Of a DNA stretch of 64,000 nt, positions 57,690 through 64,000 are shown piece by piece. The stretch comes from Ailurus styani (taxonomy: Eukaryota > Chordata > Mammalia > Carnivora > Ailuridae). The notes beneath the pieces were generated by a model that saw only the letters and a program-made list of their open reading frames with translations, had not been told where the DNA came from and made no database searches. How positions within the stretch are numbered: position 1 is the stretch's first letter; each line of letters begins with the position of its first letter. The DNA is taken from NCBI GenBank assembly GCA_002007465.1, contig LNAC01000109.1, positions 3,571,368 through 3,635,367 on the forward strand. Direction: 5' to 3'. The translations under genes and the position numbers were made by a program.

Positions 57690-59113
57690 TAATAGGGGGT
57701 GTTGTCAGAATAGACTTTCAAATCTGTGGGGGGAGAAAGCTGGGTTGTTCATTAAGTGGTGTTGAGACAGCTGGCTAACCATTTGGAAAAACAAAGCGAG
57801 AACCCTATCTCGAACCAAAATAAACCACAAATGGGTTAAATATTTAAAAAAACAGACATGTAAGCATCAGGGGAAAATACAGGTGAGTGGCTGCAGAATT
57901 AGATTATGGGGAAAGACTTTATGACTCTCATACTTAGATCAGAAATTATAATAGGAAACATGGTGGTGATTGCATACACAATTTTAAATGTCCTTTTTTA
58001 AAAAAAAAAAATACCATAGACAAAATAAAGAGAGCGGTAACTTAAGAGAAATAGCTCATCAGGTGAAACAAAGGGTGACTATCCTCCCGACAGAAAGAGC
58101 TTTTCTAAATGAATTAGGAAAAAGATGACCTGGCCCCCTCTTCTCCCCCACCCGTAATGTGATAATGGCCACACACAGGACCTTGTAAAAAGAAGAAAGA
58201 CACATGGCGAGTAGAACGTGAAGAAAATGCAGCCTCGCGTGTAAGTGGCTACTTGTGACCTATCAAGCTGTCAAAGATGAAAAGAGCAGCCATGCTCCAC
58301 GTTAGAAGACGCATCGGTGGGGCCGTGGGCAGTGGCAGATTGCAAATATGCAAAAACCTTTTGGAGAGCTTGTGGGCCATGTGGGCATTTTTTTTTTTAA
58401 GTGAAAATTCTTTGACGACCTCCAATATTTAGCCTTAGAAAATTATCACTGACGTGCCTGGAGATTTAGACCCAGGGTGTCCGCTCAGCAGATTTTTGGA
58501 ATCTCAGTGTAGAAAGTTAAGGAGACATCTGTCATCTGAGGCGGGTGAATAATATTGAGTTTCCACAGTGGGATAGTCCGGAGTTATTTCTTCAAAAAAG
58601 GAATGTGTTGATGCAGAATGACATTGCCATTAAAAGAGTCATAAAGTGGGAGTAGAGTAGAGGCCATATTTATATCAAAATTCTACACCTCGGTGTGTTT
58701 AGCTTGTGAACACATACACGTGGAAGAATATTAGCAAAAGGTGGAAAACAAGGATGCCCCCGCCCCAGGCTAGTACTTCTCAGAAGTGTCACAGTCGTGA
58801 GAAATTAGAAATGGCTGGGGAGAATTCTGGGGAGATGTGAAAATTAAATGCAGTCTACCCTGGATTAGATCCTGGAACAGAAAGAAGACATTAGTGGAAA
58901 ATGGATAAAATCCAGACAAGGTCTGGAGTTCAGTTAAGAACCTGTCGGTATCAGTTTCTCGGTTTGGACAAATGTACCACAATGTTATAAGGTGTGCACA
59001 ATGACGGAAACTGGGCAAGGGGCGTATGGGAATCCTCCATACAATCTTCGCAGCTTTTATGAAAATCCGAAATTATCCCCAAATCAAAAGTGTATTAAAA
59101 ATATCAGGACATT
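57690..59113 (+). mobile_element. Old L1 3' region, plus, with 3' terminus
   Basis: gttcattaagtggtgttgag, acagctggctaaccatttgg and accaaaataaaccacaaatg are ORF2 3' wording. Near the end, gacaaatgtaccacaatgtt, aatgacggaaactgggcaag, gtatgggaatcctccataca and attatccccaaatcaaaagt form the L1MC/MD-type terminus. No intact frame. Confidence 0.8.
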
Positions 59114-59118
59114 TCGAT

Positions 59119-59252
59119 CTTTTTTGTTTGTTAAAGTAGGCCCCGTGCCCAGCGTGGAGCCCAACGTGGGGCTTGAACTCACGACCCTGAGATCAAGACC
59201 TAAGCCGAGCTCAAGAGTTGGATGCCCAACCTACTGAGCCACCCAGGAGCCA
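59119..59252 (-). mobile_element. Short-form CanSINE, minus
   Basis: gttaaagtaggccccgtgcc, ggagcccaacgtggggcttg, aactcacgaccctgagatca, ctgagccacccaggagcc. tRNA-like part only. Flanks aggacattt and agaacattt. Inserted right behind the L1 terminus. Confidence 0.9.
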
Positions 59253-60439
59253 CAGAACATTTTTTAAAAGGATGTATACCTGTTGCATTGGACTGGAGCG
59301 ACCTAAAGACCTCAGGACTCTCAGATCCTACGTGTACAATTTTTTTATAATGACATTGCATATTATGCAATGAAGGATAAACTGATTTAAAAATAAAATA
59401 TTATAGGAGCATATTTGTGAGCATGGAATAATAGGAAGAAACAAATTACAATACAGCATGCTCCTATTTAAAAATTTTTTAGTCGGTGACTTGTGTTTGC
59501 TTCCTTTTCTGATTTTAAAAGCAAACACACATTACTTATAAGATAAAAATAATTACAGTTTAAAGCATCCCTGGAGGTGGGCATGAGCACGTACAGTTCC
59601 CAAATCTTTAGTCTCGTGACCCGAAATGGAGTTTCCTGACCACGTTCCTTGAAACTTTGAAGCCACGAAACTTTGTCCCTTTCTTCTAGTGATATACTTA
59701 AATAAATATTCCTTTCCTCTAATAATGATCCGACATACCTTGTCTTTGCTTAGTTCAGTCCATTCAAGACAGAAGGATAACTATGAGGTTCTCAATATGA
59801 ATAAAAAGAGGGAAAGAGAACAATTTCACACCATGAAATATTTTCCACTGGGCTGGCTATTTAAAATACAGTTTTCAGAGAAAATGACAGCCAGTTGATG
59901 AAAGAAAATACAAAATCATTTAACTTCCATGCCACCACTGGAAAACTGAAGACAAAATGTAAACAACCATTTTGCCTATTTTGCTTCCACCCCATAATCA
60001 CAGGGTTGCCATATTTGGAATAAAGAACCTAACATTTGAAAGCAGATACGACTGATCCTTATTGTGATGTTTTAGACAAGTGTCCAAATAATGCAGTCTT
60101 TTCATATGCGTGTCTTACCCAGAAATGAATTCACTGGATGGTTTCCAAGCTATAATTTGGATTTCTAAGAATGTAAATACCATGTTATAATCAAGTTCCC
60201 AGTAACTTTTAAACTCATGGAGATGAGACATCGGCAGTGGGTGAAAGTGGCTTCCAAAGCCCAGGAGACACATCTGCCCGTGTCACCCCCACCCTGGGCC
60301 TCCCACTCTCCTGCGTCATATTTCAGAATTCATTTCTGCGAGCCTCAGAGATTTGATGGTTTTCCAGAACTTTCCTCACAAGCGCAATGACTTATGCTGG
60401 CTGAGAGTTATCGACAGGTGAATTGGTAATTATAAATTA
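59253..60439. other. Unassigned AT-rich DNA
   Basis: No element could be named with confidence. 59330-59530 has LINE-like A/T-rich texture only. Confidence 0.45.
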
Positions 60440-61400
60440 GCTCATAAAGTGCTCTCGCTGGGAGGACTGAGAGCTGCGAGCACAGAGGGGAGGAGCGGCC
60501 CAATCATGGAGGGCCTTGAAAGCCATAGTAAGGAGGCTGGATTTTATCTCCCCATTCTTAGGGGCTGAACTGTGGGCCTCCCCTCCCAAAATTCATAGGT
60601 TGAAGTTCTAACCCCCTGTATCTGAGAGTGTGACTATCTTTGGAGATAAGGCACTTTAAGTGGTAATTAAACTCAGACAAAGTCACCAGGCTGGGTCCTG
60701 ACCCAACAGGACTGGTGTCCTTCTTAGAGGAGATTAGGACACACAGCAAGAAGACCACATGAAGACCCAGGGAGAAGACAGCCATCTTCCAGCCAACGAG
60801 TGAGGCCTGGGAAGAAACCAACCCTGCAGAACCTCAATCTCAGACTTCCAGCCCCCAGAAGTGTCAGAAAATAAACATCTGTTGTTTAAGCCACTCAGTC
60901 TATGGTACTTTGTTCTGGAACCGAAGTAGACTCATACTAAGGACAATGGAGTGTTTTGAGCAGCAGGAAGAGGCTGGTTAGGTTTACCTTCCTGGAACAT
61001 CACTCTGGTGGATGGACAGAAGGGATAGGTCATGGTCACAGCTGCTCAGCACAGACGCGAAGGTCACCTTCTAAATAGATGATAATTCGAATAATGTGCC
61101 CACGGGTTGTTTAATACATGCTTTGCAAGGGCACCCCCATAGGGGAGCCCTATGACAGAGCACAGGTAAAGGGATTGGAAAGAAGCAAATAGATTTGAGA
61201 GAGATTTAGGAAACACTCAGCGGTTTTTGAAGATTGGATGGCTGCTCCTAATGAGAGAGAAGAAGGTAAGAGTCAGGTTGCCCGGGTTGGCTTCAAGTTT
61301 GAAGAACCATGTGGAGGTGACCAAATGGAAATTTTCAGTAGGGAATCAGAGATATGAAAACGTGGATTTTTAGATACATCATGACTTAAAGCCTACTATT
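60440..61400 (-). mobile_element. Probable L2 pieces, minus, around an LTR
   Basis: gagggccttgaaagccatag and aaggaggctggattttatct before the LTR, then gagtgttttgagcagcagga and tggaacatcactctggtgga after it, read as one continuous antisense L2-like sequence. Assignment to L2 is by resemblance and uncertain beyond about 61050. Confidence 0.45.
60561..60945 (+). mobile_element. MLT1A-type MaLR solo LTR, plus
   Basis: ggggctgaactgtgggcctc, caaaattcataggttgaagt, atctttggagataaggcact, ggactggtgtccttcttaga, gaagacagccatcttccagc, ataaacatctgttgtttaag and cactcagtctatggtacttt. Complete LTR order; no proviral interior. The 87-aa antisense frame is a by-product. Confidence 0.88.
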
Positions 61401-63135
61401 TTAAACTACAGGGGTTGACAAGAACAGAAGGAATAATGTACAGCATGGGACAACAGCATAAGAGAAATAAAAATAAGTGTTATGTTTATAATTCAACCTC
61501 AAAGTCAGAGCCTCATCAAAATAAGAAAAAATGGGGCTTCCCTCTTCTGCCCACCCGCTGTTCCAAACACAGCAGCCTTCTCCCATCCAATTTCTGGAGT
61601 CTTGGGAGTGCCCTGAATACAGAGGTGGGGCATGCATGGATTTCTGTATTCATCCAGCAAATATTAGTACCTGTGCTATGTCACATACAGTGCTAAGCTT
61701 CTGTGGGCCGATAAAAACCATCGTGTTCTCCCTGTCTTCAGAACAATCCAGATGCTTGGTCTGTTGCAGGCCCCCTAGAATTGTAGTTCAACGGGCAGCA
61801 TGGAAGAGCAAGGCCAAGTTCTTGCCAAATGCATCGCTGAAGTTGCTTCGAGAATACATGTAGATTTGAAGAGGACAAAAGCAAAGCCACTGTCCCTTCC
61901 CCTGTATTGCCACACATACATAATCAGGGGTGGACCGTAGCAGCTGAGGGTGGGACTTTGCATTTGGCATGACACGTGCTAAAGTTCGAGATAGGTCTAG
62001 TTATCACACATTCCCCCAATTATTTTTTTTTTAATTCATGAATCTGCCTGAATGCTTTTCTTTAGTTAGAAGATGGGTTTTGGAATTAGCTTTGCAGCAG
62101 GACAAGCTGAGACAGAAGAGGCTGCTCGGAAGCCACCACTGACTGCCTCCTTTGTGCACACCTGGGAGGAACCCCTTCGGGACCAAGTGAAAGTAACCGA
62201 TGAACAGGAGAGGAGGATTTACTCTTGCTTGAGCTCAAAGTATTATCGTTCGGGCACAGATGTAAATGTAACCCTACTCCAGCCCCAGGCTGGTGGGGCC
62301 CGGCAACGTTTGGGCAATGTGAGATAAGTAAACATATATTCAAATCCTTCTGGGAACCTGGGATGAGATTGCCTCGCTTTTTTAAAACGAATACTTATAA
62401 CATGAAATAATCACTTATGTTGATATTTGACTTACATGGTGGTTTGTTCAGCTTAGCAACTCCATCAAGAGCAAAAAATTCATATGTAGGAGATTATAGG
62501 AAAGCAGAAAGCTTTGGTGTTTTGGCAGAAGCGAAGGGAAATAAATCGCTTTGGCCAAGAAGTCAACAATCCTTAAGCGAGTTGTAAAATCCAGTCTGGA
62601 AGCAAGGCGGAAATCCATCGTCCGCCAACCATGTCCTTGTGAAGGGATCACGACACCAAAGGAAGAACGGGACTCTACTGGGAGAAGACATTTGAGGTGA
62701 TGTCTCCCACCTCTGGTCACATTTGATACTGGAGCATTCCAGGGGGTCACTCCATGTCCTTTTCTTGTTTCATTCTTGTTCAACACAGTTTCAGCTCAAA
62801 TGAGAAATCAGCTGGGGCAGCAAGTCTTTGGTTTAGAGACGTCAGAGATGTAACAAAATTCTCTCCAGTCTATAGGGAGTAGAAATTCACAAATGGAAAT
62901 CAAAATTCCAGGAAACGTGCCCTACCCCAATAGGCGTATCCCCATCCGGTGTTCACCTGCCTTTACTCTGTTTTCATGCCCCAACAGAGCCAAGCTGCCC
63001 TAAAGCAGGCAGAGGGCTTTACTGAATGCAGAGATTGTGCATCTGGTTCCTACAAACCTGTTATGGGGAGGGCAAAACTGACTGTCAGAAGCCCATTAAC
63101 AGTAGACCAGTTCTTCCTTGGCCACCCTTTGAGCA
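61401..63135. other. Mostly unassigned noncoding DNA
   Basis: 61645-61745 (ccagcaaatattagtacctg; acagtgctaagcttctgtgg) is probably an antisense L2/MIR-type terminus. Otherwise unique. Frames of 84-112 aa at 62073-62786 have no domain I know and overlap antisense frames. Confidence 0.4.
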
Positions 63136-63290
63136 ATGCTTCTCAGCTGCAGTGGGCATATAGATAGCCTAGGAGGTATCGTTAGAATACGGGTTCCGAT
63201 TCAGAAGGTCTGAGATGGGTTCTGCCATTTTATGCTTCCAGATGGCACCATCACACTTTCACAAGTTGACTTTTCCTATAATATCCCCCA
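63136..63290 (+). mobile_element. MER5-like hAT fragment, plus
   Basis: gcaatgcttctcagctgcag, atagcctaggaggtatcgtt, gggttccgattcagaaggtc and tgagatgggttctgcc follow the MER5A/MER58 type order. Confidence 0.6.
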
Positions 63291-63523
63291 GATGGAGAAA
63301 AATGACATTGCCTTTTCCACCTAACAGTGCAGGAGAAAACCATCAGCCACACACGTGTTTGGCATGGGTTCAGTTCTAGGCTGCCTGCTCCCGATGAGCA
63401 AGCCTTCCCAATAATTACCAAATTAAAGTAAAGAGAAGTCTATGTGAATAAATTCTGTATTTCATAACACGGTGCTTTATAGTGGTGACATAACAAAGAT
63501 GACAAGAGTTGGCGTAGATCTCT

Positions 63524-63573
63524 CATGGATGGTTCGCCACCAAGTGGGGGACATTGCTGGCGAACCGTCCATG
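63524..63573. repeat. 16-bp inverted repeat with 18-bp spacer
   Basis: catggatggttcgcca (63524-63539) and tggcgaaccgtccatg (63558-63573) are reverse complements except for one position. The spacer is ccaagtgggggacattgc. Confidence 0.95.
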
Positions 63574-63639
63574 CTAAACATCTCATTTCAAATCTGCTTA
63601 GTTGAAAAGCACGGGCACTGTATCGCATTACTTCATGGA

Positions 63640-63815
63640 AGAGAGAACCTGCCCTGGGATTCAGAAGACTTGATATCCTAGCTTTGTCATTCATCTGCTG
63701 TGTGACTTTGAGTAACGCCCTCCACCCCTCTGAAGCTCAGGTATGAAATGAATAGGATTAACTAAATGCCTGTAGGGGTCCTTTCAGCTCTAAGGTCCCA
63801 TCCACAGCATAACAT
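63640..63815 (+). mobile_element. MIR SINE, plus
   Basis: agaagacttgatatcctagc, tcatctgctgtgtgactttg, agtaacgccctccacccctc and tgaagctcaggtatgaaatg: MIR core in order. Confidence 0.8.
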
Positions 63816-63911
63816 ATTAAAATGCCATTTATGTTCTGGCCAGTGATTAGGAAGGTGCCGGGTGTGGGGGTCATCCTTAGTATAATACCCTTGGTCTCAC
63901 ATCAGTGACAA

Positions 63912-64000
63912 CAGGACTGAGAGTGTAGTGGTTGGAACACTGGCTTTGAAGTTGGACAGATCTGGGCTCCAATCCTGCCTTGCCGTGGTGACAGACTCAT
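63912..64000 (+). mobile_element. MIR 5' part, plus, cut by window end
   Basis: gagtgtagtggttggaacac, tggctttgaagttggacaga and tctgggctccaatcctgcct: the tRNA-derived MIR head and the start of the core, running off the window. Confidence 0.8.

Noticed and set aside
62073..62327. 84-aa frame beginning MGFGISFAAGQ as a small coding exon
   Set aside because: No family recognised, an overlapping 85-aa antisense frame exists, and no splice or poly(A) evidence supports it.

Overview
The window is noncoding nuclear DNA from a carnivoran mammal, most likely a mustelid. The evidence is its SINEs: about 22 copies of the tRNA-Lys-derived carnivore SINE (CanSINE). Two of them (8215-8420 and 52825-53022) carry the 'CAGTGGGTTAAA' head and the 'CTGCCTGCCTCTC...TTGTGATCTCTC' body that I associate with mustelids. 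The L1 3' ends are also of the carnivore type, and the older layer (MIR, L2, MLT1, MER5/MER20, Tigger) is shared by all placental mammals. I find no protein-coding gene, tRNA, rRNA, CRISPR array or bacterial-style operon. The longest open frames are translated repeats or stop-poor GC-rich DNA, so this is an intergenic region or a large intron.

Layout. 1-2060: old antisense L1 with three CanSINEs. 2061-9350: mostly unique DNA with MLT1 LTRs, MIR, L2, a tandem CanSINE pair (8076-8434) and a carnivore L1 3' end. 9360-14950: a cluster of minus-strand L1 fragments carrying a Tigger-type MITE, a CanSINE and a tiny young L1 tail. 15050-20610: largely unique. 20627-29230: CanSINEs, MIR, MLT1, MER5, a pure (TC)47 tract and an L1 3' end. 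29230-34490: free of CanSINE and L1, ending in a GC- and CpG-rich stretch (32030-34345). 34497-35030: an abrupt AT-rich block. 35040-38700: minus-strand L1 containing two single-N assembly joins, each flanked by direct duplications. 38878-46840: CanSINEs, a nested L2/MER20/LTR-like stack and a short CpG island (43261-43545) with a minus-strand splice-donor consensus. 47059-50430: (CA)n, unique DNA and L2. 50460-54600: a large minus-strand L1 with a recognisable ORF2 C-terminal relic. 54960-59113: plus-strand L1 3' regions and MIRs. 59119-64000: one short CanSINE, an MLT1A LTR inside probable L2, MER5-like and MIR pieces, and a 16-bp inverted repeat.

Function. Nothing here works together as a gene system. 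The informative content is a record of insertions: many target-site duplications (TSDs) can be read directly, and nesting gives relative ages. The main points for follow-up are two CanSINEs whose TSDs enclose non-SINE DNA (candidate 3' transductions), the CpG islands, and the two assembly artefacts. Repeat family names come from recognition by eye, without a database comparison, and subfamily names are approximate.
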